From Rubrivivax sp. (GTDB taxonomy: Bacteria > Pseudomonadota > Gammaproteobacteria > Burkholderiales > Burkholderiaceae_C): a DNA stretch of 64,000 bases. The position numbers and the translations under genes are program-made. Positions 1 through 8,155 of this stretch are shown here, one piece after another (the first letter of the stretch is position 1; every line of letters starts with the position of its first letter). Location of the stretch: positions 49,697 through 113,696 of the forward strand of contig JAUXRG010000114.1 in assembly GCA_030681795.1 (NCBI GenBank), given 5' to 3'. The notes beneath the pieces are model-generated. The model was not told the DNA's origin and made no database searches. It worked only from the letters and a program-made list of their open reading frames with translations.

Positions 1-34
1 CGGCGTTGAACCAGATCAGGTCGATGGTCGTCAT
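1..34 (-). CDS. Unknown protein, N-terminal end only (cut by window edge)
   Basis: An ATG on the minus strand at 34-32 overlaps the TGA of the decarboxylase gene in an ATGA arrangement, so a further gene follows psd in the same operon. Only about eleven codons are visible (MTTIDLIWFNA). That is too little to assign a family. The call rests on translational coupling and good coding appearance only. Confidence 0.5.
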   Translation of the reverse strand, partial: MTTIDLIWFNA

Positions 35-993
35 GGCGCCGGATGCTCGGGGCGGTGTGTGACCGTCGCGTGAAGGCTCGCCCGTTCGCCTGCCGCGGGC
101 AGGTGCATCAAGGCCTGCCCCATGCGGATGCGCTGGCCCGTGGCAATGCCGCTGGCCAGCGTAAAGCCCGGTGGCGCGAAGACGATGATCGTCGAGCCAT
201 GCTCGAACCAGCCGAGTTCCTGGCCCTTGGCCACATGCGCATCGCAGGGCATCTCGTTGGGGCCGGGCCAGCGCAGGTGCAGCAACACGTCCAGGAAGTG
301 CAGCCGGATGCTCGCCACCAGGATCGCCGCCACCGGCACCAGGGCCAGGGGCGCGCCGTTGGCCAGCACCATGCAGATCACCGCGCGCTCGTTGCGGCAG
401 AACAGGCGCTGCACCCGCTTGAGCGCGATCGGGTTGACATTCCAGGTATCGCCGCCGAGGTAGCTCACATGCGCTATGCGGCCGTCGTGCGGCGCATGGA
501 AGCGGTGGTACATGCTCGACGTGAGCCGCAACGTGACATAGCAGCCGCCCTCGAAGGGTGCGGCGCGCTCGGCCTGGCCGAAGAGCTCATCGATGCGGTA
601 CGGGTAGCCCTTGGCCTGCAGCACGCTGCCGGCCTGCACCTGGCCGCACTCGCCGACGATGGCGTCGCAGGGGCTGGCGAGCACTTCCGCACGCGCATCC
701 ACCTTGCGCGCGCCGGGCTTGAGTTGGCGCGTGAAGCACTCGTGCAGGCTGGCGAAGCGCTGCTGCCTGGCCTCGCTCAGGTCGAGGTCGGTGAAGAGCT
801 TCCACACCGCGATCGACGCGCGGCACACCCAGGGGTGGCGGATCTGGCTGAACCAGCCCATGAAGTGCGTCAACGCCGCGCGCGGCACGCGGTTGGTGAG
901 CAGGAAGTTGAGGTCCTCCTGCAGCAGCAAGCGGTCGCGCCAGGCGGTCAGCCGGGTGGTGGAGGGCAGGCGGTGGGGCAGCGGCATTTTCAT
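31..993 (-). CDS. psd: Phosphatidylserine decarboxylase proenzyme
   Basis: Decarboxylates phosphatidylserine to phosphatidylethanolamine at the inner membrane. The protein is about 320 aa. The self-cleavage site is visible near residue 266 as EHGSTIIVF: the family cleaves between Gly and Ser to make the pyruvoyl group. Here the usual LGST reads HGST, a variant seen in the longer Psd type. The conserved block YHRFHAPHDGRI, which carries a catalytic His, is also present. Start: ATG at 993, behind an AAGG motif; GTG 996 and ATG 987 are alternatives. It is divergent from the aminotransferase gene, with about 50 bp between them, and overlaps the next gene downstream by ATGA. Assignment is secure; the exact start is not. 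Confidence 0.93.
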   Translation of the reverse strand: MKMPLPHRLPSTTRLTAWRDRLLLQEDLNFLLTNRVPRAALTHFMGWFSQIRHPWVCRASIAVWKLFTDLDLSEARQQRFASLHECFTRQLKPGARKVDARAEVLASPCDAIVGECGQVQAGSVLQAKGYPYRIDELFGQAERAAPFEGGCYVTLRLTSSMYHRFHAPHDGRIAHVSYLGGDTWNVNPIALKRVQRLFCRNERAVICMVLANGAPLALVPVAAILVASIRLHFLDVLLHLRWPGPNEMPCDAHVAKGQELGWFEHGSTIIVFAPPGFTLASGIATGQRIRMGQALMHLPAAGERASLHATVTHRPEHPAP

Positions 994-1046
994 CACCTTG
1001 TCAACGAGAAGAAATACACAGGGGCCTCCCCCAGACCGGACCCCCC

Positions 1047-2699
1047 ATGCCCGATACCTTCACCCTCACCGCCCTCGCCGCAGCCGCCGGCCTGGCCCTG
1101 GCCTGGCCGCGCCTGGCGCAGCGGCTGGCGCTGTCGCGCGCCAAGCACCCCTCGCTGACCGGGCATTCGCGCCTGGCCAAGCGCATTGCCGCGCAGGTGC
1201 CGGGCTATGCCTACGACGAAGCGCGCTTCTTCGGCTCGGACGGCGCGCCGGCCGCGGTGCAGGAACGCCGCCGCGCAGGCTTTGCGCGGCTGGCCGGGCA
1301 GCTCAATGCGCGGCACGCCAAGTCCATCGCCCTCACGCGCCGCGCGCGAGAGAGCATCTCCGACCTGCAGTTCACCGGTGCCTACCGCGTGCCCTTCCAG
1401 TACGGCCCCTACCTGCGCCAGCACCTCCAGGTGGGCGCCTTCGTGCAGCGCAGCGACGGCGTCACGCTGACCGACCTGGACGGCCAGCGCTTCTACGACC
1501 TCACCGGCTCCTACGGCGTCAACGTCTTCGGCCACGATTTCTACAAGGACTGCATCGCGCAGGGCAGCGCGCGTGTCGCCGAGCTCGGCCCCGTGCTGGG
1601 CAGCTACCACCCGGCGGTGGCCTGGAACGTGGAACAGCTGCGCGCGCTCTCCGGGCTCGACGAGGTGAGCTTTCACATGAGCGGCACCGAGGCCGTGATG
1701 CAGGCCGTGCGCCTGGCGCGTTATCACACCCGGCGCAAATGCCTGGTGCGCTTCTCGGGGGCGTACCACGGCTGGTGGGAAGACGTGCAGCCCGGCCCGG
1801 GCAACCCGCTGCCGCCGGGGCACACCTACACGCTGCGGGAGATGGACGAACGCACGCTGCGCGTGCTGCGCCAGCGCCGCGACATCGCCTGCGTGCTCGT
1901 CAACCCGCTGCAGGCGCTGCACCCCAACGCCGGCGCGCCGGGCGACAGCGCTCTCGTCGACAGCGCGCGGCGCGCGCAGTTCGATCGCGCGGCCTACACC
2001 GCGTGGCTCGAACAGCTGCGCCAGGTGTGCAGCGAGCGCGGCATCGTGCTCATCTTCGACGAGGTCTTCATGGGCTTTCGCCTGGCGCCGGGCGGGGCGC
2101 AGGAGTATTTCGGCGTGCGTGCCGATATGGTCACCTACGGCAAGACCCTGGGCGGCGGCCTGCCGGTGGGCGTGGTGTGCGGCAAGCGTGAGCTGATGAA
2201 GCGCTACCGCGAAGAGCGGCCGGCCGATATCTGCTTCGCCCGCGGCACCTTCAACTCGCACCCCTATGTGATGGGGGCGATGCAGGTCTTTCTGGAGAAG
2301 CTGCAGAGTGAGGCGGTGCAGGCCTTGTATGCCGATCTCGACGGCGTGTGGAACCGCCGCGCCATGCAGCTCAACCACGCGCTGCGCGAAGCCGGTCTGC
2401 CGGTGCAGGTGGCGAACCTGAGCACCGTGTGGACGGTCTTCTATACCCAGCCCTCGCGCTATAACTGGATGCTGCAGTTCTACCTGCGCGAGCAGGGCCT
2501 GGCGCTGTCCTGGGTGGGCACGGGGCGGCTGATCTTCAGCCTGAACTGGTCGCAGGCCGACTTCGATGCCGTCTGCCAGCGCTTCGTGGCCGCCGCCGCC
2601 GCGATGCAGGCCGATGGCTGGTGGTGGCACGACGATGCGCTGACCAACCAGGGCATTCGCCGCAGCCTGCTGCGCGAGATGTGGCAGCACCGCCTCTGA
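1047..2699 (+). CDS. Membrane-anchored class III aminotransferase (glutamate-1-semialdehyde aminomutase-like)
   Basis: A 550-aa fold-type I PLP enzyme. The core from about residue 110 matches the class III aminotransferase/GSA aminomutase family: DLTGSYGVNVFGHDF, the SFHMSGTEAV cofactor block, IFDEVFMGFR with the PLP-ring aspartate, and the Schiff-base lysine at residue 366 in VTYGKTLGGG. It is longer than typical HemL (about 430 aa) because of an N-terminal extension of roughly 100 residues that starts with a hydrophobic helix (residues 3-25), so it is probably anchored to the inner membrane. The neighbourhood (psd, a DUF962-like protein, GT4, LplT) points to envelope or lipid chemistry rather than haem synthesis. 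The substrate cannot be told from sequence. Confidence 0.85.
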   Translation: MPDTFTLTALAAAAGLALAWPRLAQRLALSRAKHPSLTGHSRLAKRIAAQVPGYAYDEARFFGSDGAPAAVQERRRAGFARLAGQLNARHAKSIALTRRARESISDLQFTGAYRVPFQYGPYLRQHLQVGAFVQRSDGVTLTDLDGQRFYDLTGSYGVNVFGHDFYKDCIAQGSARVAELGPVLGSYHPAVAWNVEQLRALSGLDEVSFHMSGTEAVMQAVRLARYHTRRKCLVRFSGAYHGWWEDVQPGPGNPLPPGHTYTLREMDERTLRVLRQRRDIACVLVNPLQALHPNAGAPGDSALVDSARRAQFDRAAYTAWLEQLRQVCSERGIVLIFDEVFMGFRLAPGGAQEYFGVRADMVTYGKTLGGGLPVGVVCGKRELMKRYREERPADICFARGTFNSHPYVMGAMQVFLEKLQSEAVQALYADLDGVWNRRAMQLNHALREAGLPVQVANLSTVWTVFYTQPSRYNWMLQFYLREQGLALSWVGTGRLIFSLNWSQADFDAVCQRFVAAAAAMQADGWWWHDDALTNQGIRRSLLREMWQHRL

Positions 2700-2749
2700 C
2701 GCACCGAGCCCGAGCCCGTGCCGCAGGGCGCGGGCCGGGGTGCCGACGA

Positions 2750-3358
2750 TCACGAACGATGCACGTGGTGCATCGGGTCGATCCGTTCGCCGCGCAGCAG
2801 ATGCAGCGGGGCGCGCCAGTACAGGATGACGTCGTGGAACGGGTCGGTGAGGATCTTGGTGGCCCAGGCCAGCCCGCTGCGCACATCCTTCAGCCAGAAC
2901 AGGTGGAGGGTTCGGAGCAGCACGCCGCCCACGCCCAGGGCCAGCCAGGCGATGCCCACGTCGTGCAAAAAGCCGCGGAAATCGGTGGCCGGGGCGATCA
3001 GCCCGCCCACCGAGGGCGCCAGCCACAGCGCCACCGGCGCCGCGACCCAGACTGCCAGCAGCACCACCTTGCGCCGCAGGTTGTAGCCGACCTTGATGGC
3101 TTCCTTGTATTCGTTGCTCGCCTGGTTGACTTCGTCGTAGCCCTGGGGCTCGAAGAAGAAGTGGCCGGCCTGGCGCGTGGTCATCGACACCCCCCAGCCG
3201 AGCAGCGCCGCGCTCGCCGGGTCGATGAACAACAGGGCGTAGGCGCCGAGGAAGGCCAGGGCACTGACGAAGTGCAGGCTCTGGTTGATGCGGCTTTGGT
3301 GGTAGTAGCGGTGGTCGTCCCAGCGCTGCACTTCGAGTGTCTTCAGAAACTCTTTCAC
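2750..3358 (-). CDS. DUF962/Mpo1-like integral membrane protein
   Basis: A 202-aa protein with about four hydrophobic segments. The N-terminal part has the spacing of the DUF962 (Mpo1/YGL010w) family: a His-rich stretch DDHRYYHQSRINQSLHF followed by TTRQAGHFFFEP, resembling the N-x3-H and GH-x-x-FE motifs that bind iron in yeast Mpo1, a 2-hydroxy fatty acid dioxygenase. The match is distant, so a fatty-acid oxidation role is inference. It is transcribed towards the aminotransferase gene (51 bp between stops). A candidate three-repeat PhoB box lies at 3431-3459 in its upstream region, on its own strand. Confidence 0.6.
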   Translation of the reverse strand: MKEFLKTLEVQRWDDHRYYHQSRINQSLHFVSALAFLGAYALLFIDPASAALLGWGVSMTTRQAGHFFFEPQGYDEVNQASNEYKEAIKVGYNLRRKVVLLAVWVAAPVALWLAPSVGGLIAPATDFRGFLHDVGIAWLALGVGGVLLRTLHLFWLKDVRSGLAWATKILTDPFHDVILYWRAPLHLLRGERIDPMHHVHRS

Positions 3359-3430
3359 CGGCTGTCTCCTGTCCTGTGTGGCATGGCGGCGCGGGGCACC
3401 CCCGCGTGACGCGCATCCTGACGATGCGCG

Positions 3431-3459
3431 ATGAACGCGCCGTGAACGAGGCGTGACGG
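3431..3459 (-). promoter_or_regulatory. Candidate three-repeat Pho box upstream of the DUF962-like gene
   Basis: On the minus strand three heptamers start every 11 bp: CCGTCAC (3459-3453), CGTTCAC (3448-3442) and CGTTCAT (3437-3431). The known PhoB half-site is CTGTCAT with a 4-nt spacer. Ten nt downstream of the last repeat is CAGGAT (3420-3415), a weak -10. Two units have TTCA in place of GTCA, so this is one of the weaker boxes. Confidence 0.45.
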
Positions 3460-3487
3460 TTGTGTGTCCGATGTCGGCCCCGGGCGC

Positions 3488-3505
3488 CTGTCATCGAACT
3501 GTTGC
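3488..3505 (+). promoter_or_regulatory. Candidate Pho box upstream of the GT4 glycosyltransferase
   Basis: CTGTCAT (3488-3494, a perfect half-site) is followed after 4 nt by CTGTTGC (3499-3505). The string CTGTCATCGAAC is repeated exactly in the LplT box on the other strand. A -10 placed 10 nt downstream would be CACCAT at 3516-3521. That puts the transcription start close to the ATG at 3528, so the mRNA may be leaderless. Confidence 0.55.
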
Positions 3506-3527
3506 GCGGCCACGCCACCATGCCTGC

Positions 3528-4766
3528 ATGGACGCGCAACCCGGGGACTGCATCTTGGTCGATGACCATCTGCCCGCGAGGCGGTCGCTGCGCGTGGCGC
3601 TGGTGACGGAAACCTATCCCCCCGAGGTCAACGGCGTGGCCGCGTCATTCGCCCGCGTCGTCAGCGGTCTGCTTGGGCGTGGTCATGAATTGCAGCTGGT
3701 GCGGCCGCGGCAGGACCGCGCCGACACCGCCCGCAGCGACGGCCAGATGGCGGAGGTGCTGATGCGCGGCCTGCCCATCCCACGCTACCCGCAGCTCAAG
3801 ATGGGGCTGCCTTCGCGGCGCGCACTCGTCAAGCTGTGGACCGCGAGACGGCCCGACGTGGTGCACATCGTCACCGAAGGGCCGCTGGGCTGGTCGGCGC
3901 TGCAGGCCGCGCTGCAGATGCGCCTGCCCGTGGTGAGCGACTTCCGCACCAACTTCCACGCCTACAGCCGGCACTACGGCGTGGCCTGGCTGCGCGCGCC
4001 CATCATGGCCTACCTGCGCAAGTTCCATAACCGCACCGCCTGCACCATGGTGCCCACGGACGAGCTGCGGGGCGAGCTCGCCGCGGCGGGCTTCAAGGGC
4101 TTGCGCGTCGTCTCGCGCGGTGTCGATGCGCAGCTCTTCGACCCCAGGCACCGCAGCGACACCTTGCGCGCCGGCTGGGGCGCGGGCCCTGGCACCACCG
4201 TGGCCTTGTGCGTGGGACGCCTGGCGCCCGAGAAGAACCTGGGCACCCTGCTGGCCGCTGTGCAGGCCATGCGCGCCGAGGAGCCCCGGCTGCGCCTCGT
4301 GCTGGTGGGCGACGGGCCCGAGAAGGCCGCGCTGATGCAATGCTGCCCCGATGCCGTCTTCGCCGGCATCCGGCGCGGCGAAGACCTGGCGGCGCACTAC
4401 GCGTCGGCCGACGTCTTCCTCTTTCCCAGCCTCACCGAGACCTTCGGCAACGTGGTGCTCGAAGCCATGGCCAGCGGCCTGGCGGTGGTGGCCTACGACC
4501 ACGCCGCCGCAGGGCAACTGCTGCGCCATGGCGACAACGGCCTGCTCGCGCGGCGGGGCGACGAGCCCGACTTCTGCCGCTGGGCACGGCGCCTGGCCGG
4601 CGACCTGGAGCACACCCGTGCACTCGGGACCCAGGCGCGCCAGACGGCGCTGCGCCACGACTGGGGCCACATCGTCGAAGCCATCGAAACCGAGTACGCC
4701 GCGGCGATGGCCGCGCCCGGCGTGCACCCGGCCCTGGCCTGGAAACCCGTGCTGCCCGCCACCTGA
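3528..4766 (+). CDS. GT4-family glycosyltransferase, probably lipid glycosylating
   Basis: A 412-aa GT-B fold glycosyltransferase. The N-terminal domain has the GT4 signature TETYPPEVNGVAASFARV. The C-terminal nucleotide-sugar domain has VGRLAPEKNLGTLLAAV, then FPSLTETFGNVVLEAMASG with the EX7E motif. Closest family members are the MgtA/GDP-mannose-dependent mannosyltransferase-like proteins, usually acting on the cytoplasmic face of the membrane. The ATG at 3528 is chosen because conserved sequence begins shortly after it and the Pho-box geometry points to it; an upstream GTG at 3453 would add 25 unconserved residues. The neighbouring lipid genes and Pho box suggest glycolipid synthesis during phosphate starvation (inference). 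Confidence 0.85.
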   Translation: MDAQPGDCILVDDHLPARRSLRVALVTETYPPEVNGVAASFARVVSGLLGRGHELQLVRPRQDRADTARSDGQMAEVLMRGLPIPRYPQLKMGLPSRRALVKLWTARRPDVVHIVTEGPLGWSALQAALQMRLPVVSDFRTNFHAYSRHYGVAWLRAPIMAYLRKFHNRTACTMVPTDELRGELAAAGFKGLRVVSRGVDAQLFDPRHRSDTLRAGWGAGPGTTVALCVGRLAPEKNLGTLLAAVQAMRAEEPRLRLVLVGDGPEKAALMQCCPDAVFAGIRRGEDLAAHYASADVFLFPSLTETFGNVVLEAMASGLAVVAYDHAAAGQLLRHGDNGLLARRGDEPDFCRWARRLAGDLEHTRALGTQARQTALRHDWGHIVEAIETEYAAAMAAPGVHPALAWKPVLPAT

Positions 4767-4798
4767 GCGCGAGCCGAGCCCCCCTTGCGGCCGCTCGT

Positions 4799-6028
4799 TC
4801 AGAACACCGCAGTGCCCGCCTGCCCCGCCTGGCGCAGCCTCTCGCGCCAGGCCAGCGCCGCCACCAAGACCGCGACCAGGGCGCCCAGTCCGGCCATGAG
4901 GGCGCGGATATCGATGCCCAGCGCGAGCAGTGCCGTGTAGACACCCAGCATCACCAGCACGCTGAGGTTCTCGTTGAAGTTCTGCACGGCGATCGACCGA
5001 CCCGCCGTCAGCAACTGGTGCCCGCGATGCTGCAGCAGCGCATTCAGCGGCACGACCATGGCGCCGCCCAGCGCACCCACCATCATCAGCAGCGGCAAGG
5101 CCAACGGCCACGAGGGCACCCAGGCCACCAGCGGCACGGCCAGGCCCATCAACACGCCCAGCGGCAGCACGCGCGCGGCCTGCGTCAGGCCGACGAGGCG
5201 GCCCGCCAGGCCCGCCCCGGCGACGATGCCCAGCGCCACCGCCGCCTGCAGATAGGCCGCGCGGTCCAGGCTCAGGCCCAGGTGATCGACGGCCCAGCGC
5301 AGCACCGCGAACTGCAGCACGGCGGCGGCGCCCCAGAAGAGCGTGGTCACGGCCATCGACAGGCCGCCCTCGGCGTCGGCCCACAGGCGGCGCTGCGAGC
5401 GCCAGAAGGCGCGCCACAGGGCCCGCGGCGCCTTGTGCGCGCGGCGGTAGCGCACGCCGCTGTCGGGGATGCCAAGGTTGAGCAGCGCGGCCAGGGCGTA
5501 GCCCGACAGCAGCAGCCCGGCCGCTGCGTCCAGCGGCGCCACGCCCGGCCACCAGTGCAGCGACCAGCGCACGGCCAGCGGGCTGATCAGCACGCCCCCC
5601 AGCCCGGTGCCCAGGAGCACGGCGCAGACCGTGGAGATCTCGATCCAGCCGTTGGCGCGCACGAGCAGACGCGGCGGCACCAGTTCGGTGACCAGGCCGT
5701 ATTTCGCCGGCGCGTAGGCCGCCGCGCCGATGCCGAGCACGCCGAAGGCCAGCAAGGGGTTCAGGCCGGCGAGCAGCAGCGCCGCGCCCAGCACCTTGAG
5801 CGCGTTCATCGCCATCATCAGCCGCGCCTTGACGAAGGCATCGGCCAGCGGGCCGACGAAAGGCGCCAGCACGACGTAGGCGAGGGTCAGGCTGAACTTG
5901 AGCAAGGGCGCCCACCACGCCGGCAGGCCCTGCTGCTGCAGCAAGGCGATGGCCACGATCAACAGGGCGTTGTCGGAGAGCGCGGAGACGAACTGGGCCG
6001 CGATCAGAAGATGGAAGCCTGGCGGCAT
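4799..6028 (-). CDS. lplT: LplT-like lysophospholipid/MFS transporter
   Basis: A 409-aa major facilitator superfamily protein with about 12 hydrophobic helices, matching LplT: FHLLIAAQFVSALSDNALL at the N-terminus and the AAYAPAKYGLVTELVPP loop typical of the family. LplT flips lysophospholipids across the inner membrane for reacylation. In enterobacteria it is followed by aas; no acyltransferase gene lies next to it here. The start is the ATG at 6028, which begins MPPGFHLL right at the first conserved helix. A three-repeat Pho box lies 62 bp upstream. An 11-bp direct repeat (GCGATTGCAGC twice, about 6049-6070) lies between the box and the start. Confidence 0.85.
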   Translation of the reverse strand: MPPGFHLLIAAQFVSALSDNALLIVAIALLQQQGLPAWWAPLLKFSLTLAYVVLAPFVGPLADAFVKARLMMAMNALKVLGAALLLAGLNPLLAFGVLGIGAAAYAPAKYGLVTELVPPRLLVRANGWIEISTVCAVLLGTGLGGVLISPLAVRWSLHWWPGVAPLDAAAGLLLSGYALAALLNLGIPDSGVRYRRAHKAPRALWRAFWRSQRRLWADAEGGLSMAVTTLFWGAAAVLQFAVLRWAVDHLGLSLDRAAYLQAAVALGIVAGAGLAGRLVGLTQAARVLPLGVLMGLAVPLVAWVPSWPLALPLLMMVGALGGAMVVPLNALLQHRGHQLLTAGRSIAVQNFNENLSVLVMLGVYTALLALGIDIRALMAGLGALVAVLVAALAWRERLRQAGQAGTAVF

Positions 6029-6089
6029 CGAAGGGCGAGTGGGCTGCGGCGATTGCAGCGCGATTGCAGCGCGCTCGCGTGCCCGGCGT

Positions 6090-6118
6090 GTGACGGCCTG
6101 GCGACGGTTCGATGACAG
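6090..6118 (-). promoter_or_regulatory. Candidate three-repeat Pho box upstream of lplT
   Basis: On the minus strand CTGTCAT (6118-6112), CCGTCGC (6107-6101) and CCGTCAC (6096-6090) are spaced exactly 11 bp apart. The first half-site and its spacer are identical to those upstream of the GT4 gene. No good -10 is seen 10 nt downstream (CGCGAG), which lowers confidence that this is the complete promoter. Confidence 0.55.
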
Positions 6119-6122
6119 GCGG

Positions 6123-7592
6123 CTAACCCCAGAAGCGAGGCGCCTTGCCGACCCTTCGCAGCAGCTTGCGCCCGGCCCGCGCGGTGGTGGCCAGATGCGC
6201 GTGCAGCACGCCGGCCGCGGCGGCGGCGTGTGCGTCGGTGCGCACCTGGCACTGGAAGCGCTGCGCGGCCACCGCGATATCGTTGTGGGCGCCCAGCGCA
6301 TCCTGCGCCGGTTCAAGCCGGCTCAGATAGCGGTCCACCGCCTTGGCCGGCCAGAGCGACCGCACGAACTCGGCCAGGTAGCGCAAACGCTTGATCTGCT
6401 TGCGCACGCGGTGCTGCTGCGCCAGCGGCAGGCGGTCGAAGCGGCGTCCGGCGCAGGAGACCCGTTTGTGCAGGCGCTCCAGCCGCCGCGCCAGGTGCTT
6501 GCGGGTGGCGTCGGCAGGCTTGCACGAGGACAGCCCGCCGCCGGCATGCGCCAGGCCCAGCAGCCCGACCAGCGCCGCCTGGAAGGCCGGCGCGCGCACG
6601 GCCTCGATGGCGTCGCCTGCGCTCGGCGCCACCCGGGCCGGCATCACCGCACCTTCGGCCTGCAGCAGCGGCCCGACGACCTTCGCCATGGCCTCTTCGT
6701 CGCGGAAATCTCCGAGGCGGGAGAAGGTCTCGCCCACCGCCGCGAGCCATCGGGCGTCGACGGCGGGCGCCAGCGCCGCCAGCTCGCGCAGCGCGGTGCG
6801 CAGCCGCCGCAGGCCCACGCGCAGCTGATGGATGAGTTCGGCATCGGTGTGGCCCTGCGCCACCTCGCCGGCGTTGGCGAGCACATGGTCGAGCACTGAA
6901 CGCAACACATGGCGCCACACGGAACTGCCGTCTGGGGATGCCGGCAGCGCAACCGGGTGCGCCTGCACGGCAAGGGCCGGCTGGGCGCACATTGCACGCT
7001 CGCCACGCTGCGACTTGGTGAGCGCACTCAGGCACAGGCCGCCGTGCGCCACCCACGATTGCGCAAATTCGAACAACCCCTCGGGCGGACCGGCCTTCAG
7101 CTCCAGCTCCAGTTCGGCAAAGGGGGTGCGGTCCTTGCCGACGAGGACATGGCCGATGTCCAGGGCGATCTCGATCTCGCTGCCATGCTCGGTCGTCACG
7201 GCAAGGCGCAGGCGCTCGACGTCGACTGTGAAGCGTTCGACCAGCGCACGGGGTGGCGCCCCACCGAGAGCGGCCTGCAATACCGCCTGCGCTGGCCCCT
7301 CGGCGTGGCGCGCGAGATCCAGGCCGTGCGCCTTGCGCCCCTGGGGCGGGACGGGCACCTCGTGCTCGAAGCGCTGCACCCGGCTGTCCGCGCCCGCCTT
7401 CAGCGTCTGCCGCCATTCGCGGCCTTCGCGCCGCAGCCGCAGCGAGACCCCGGCGCGGGCCAGCCGTGCGTCCGCGGTGTCGAAGTACCGCGCCCGCAAT
7501 GGCACCAGGCGGGCCCCACGCACGGTCAACGCCGCGCGCAGGCTGGCCAGGGCACTGCCATGCAGCGAGAACTTGAGCTCGAGCTCGGTCAT
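6123..7592 (-). CDS. CYTH-CHAD domain protein (inorganic triphosphatase YgiF-like)
   Basis: A 489-aa two-domain protein. The N-terminal CYTH domain (about residues 1-200) opens with ELELKF, the ExExK metal/phosphate-binding motif, and hydrolyses triphosphates such as inorganic tripolyphosphate in YgiF-type enzymes. The C-terminal CHAD domain (about 220-480) has the conserved His and Arg blocks AELIHQLRVGLRRLRTAL and RVRKQIKRLRYL; CHAD helices bind polyphosphate. The ATG at 7592 begins MTELELKF; an upstream TTG would add two residues. It lies 40 bp downstream of the Lys/Ala-rich gene on the same strand, so the two may share a promoter. Polyphosphate binding fits the phosphate theme of the region. 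Confidence 0.92.
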   Translation of the reverse strand: MTELELKFSLHGSALASLRAALTVRGARLVPLRARYFDTADARLARAGVSLRLRREGREWRQTLKAGADSRVQRFEHEVPVPPQGRKAHGLDLARHAEGPAQAVLQAALGGAPPRALVERFTVDVERLRLAVTTEHGSEIEIALDIGHVLVGKDRTPFAELELELKAGPPEGLFEFAQSWVAHGGLCLSALTKSQRGERAMCAQPALAVQAHPVALPASPDGSSVWRHVLRSVLDHVLANAGEVAQGHTDAELIHQLRVGLRRLRTALRELAALAPAVDARWLAAVGETFSRLGDFRDEEAMAKVVGPLLQAEGAVMPARVAPSAGDAIEAVRAPAFQAALVGLLGLAHAGGGLSSCKPADATRKHLARRLERLHKRVSCAGRRFDRLPLAQQHRVRKQIKRLRYLAEFVRSLWPAKAVDRYLSRLEPAQDALGAHNDIAVAAQRFQCQVRTDAHAAAAAGVLHAHLATTARAGRKLLRRVGKAPRFWG

Positions 7593-7632
7593 GGGCAAAC
7601 GCTTCGGGCCGGCGCACTACGGCGCCAATGGC

Positions 7633-8136
7633 TCAGGACTTCTTGCCGGCCCGCTTCTTGCCCTTGCCGGCGCCTGCGGTTTCGTCCGCGGGCTTGCCGG
7701 CTTGCGGCCGGCCGGTCTTGATGGTCGGGGTGGCCACCAGCGCCGCCAGCAGCGTCTCGTCGCTCATGGCCGCGAGCGCCTTCAACCCGGCTCTGAGGAG
7801 CTCGCTCTTCTTCGCCGGGCGCGCCAGCGCCACCGCGCGCTGCTTGAGCTGGCCGATCAGCGCGTACTCGCCGGCAGGCATGGTGAAGCTGTCGCGCATG
7901 AGCTTCTCGCGGTGCGGCTTGGCCGGGCTCGCGGCCGGCGGCGGCGCGACGGGCGGCGGCGACATGACGGCGAGCCTGGACTTGGCGGCGGCGCGGGCGG
8001 CCGGCGCGCGCACGGCACGCTTGGCCGCCGGGGCGCGCTTCACGGGGGTCTTGGTGGCCGGGGCCACCGGTGCCACCGGGGCCGTCGCTTGCGCGGAGGG
8101 GGTTGGACTTTGGCGCGGAGTGCGTGAAGCTGCCAT
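7633..8136 (-). CDS. Lys/Ala/Pro-rich DNA-binding-like protein (AlgP/histone H1-like tails)
   Basis: A 167-aa protein with a basic, low-complexity N-terminal half (repeated KRAPAAKRAVRAPAARAAAK-type sequence), a compact central domain of about 65 residues starting at KLMRDSFTMPAGEYALIGQL, and a Lys-rich C-terminal tail ending AGKGKKRAGKKS. Such tails are typical of histone H1-like and AlgP-like nucleoid proteins of betaproteobacteria. The central domain looks like a small helical module that I cannot name. The ATG at 8136 is preferred; an upstream start would run through the palindrome at 8156-8180. The CYTH-CHAD gene follows 40 bp downstream, and CHAD and Lys-rich proteins both associate with polyphosphate. 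Confidence 0.7.
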   Translation of the reverse strand: MAASRTPRQSPTPSAQATAPVAPVAPATKTPVKRAPAAKRAVRAPAARAAAKSRLAVMSPPPVAPPPAASPAKPHREKLMRDSFTMPAGEYALIGQLKQRAVALARPAKKSELLRAGLKALAAMSDETLLAALVATPTIKTGRPQAGKPADETAGAGKGKKRAGKKS

Positions 8137-8155
8137 GACGATACACCTCGGGTTG

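Noticed and set aside
994..1046. Pho box between psd and the aminotransferase gene
   Set aside because: One GTCAA half-site is present but there is no second unit at 11 bp.
2700..2749. GC-rich inverted repeat between the convergent aminotransferase and DUF962 genes
   Set aside because: Several alternative short stems but no T-run on either strand, so a terminator is not supported.
993..3569. Minus-strand open frame of 858 codons across the aminotransferase gene
   Set aside because: It lies antisense to a well-supported gene and has no family blocks. Long open antisense frames are normal at this GC content.
4795..4820. Third copy of the 19-codon repeat suggested by ACACCGCAGTG near the lplT stop
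   Set aside because: Only about ten bases match; no ORF or flanking overlap like the two true copies.
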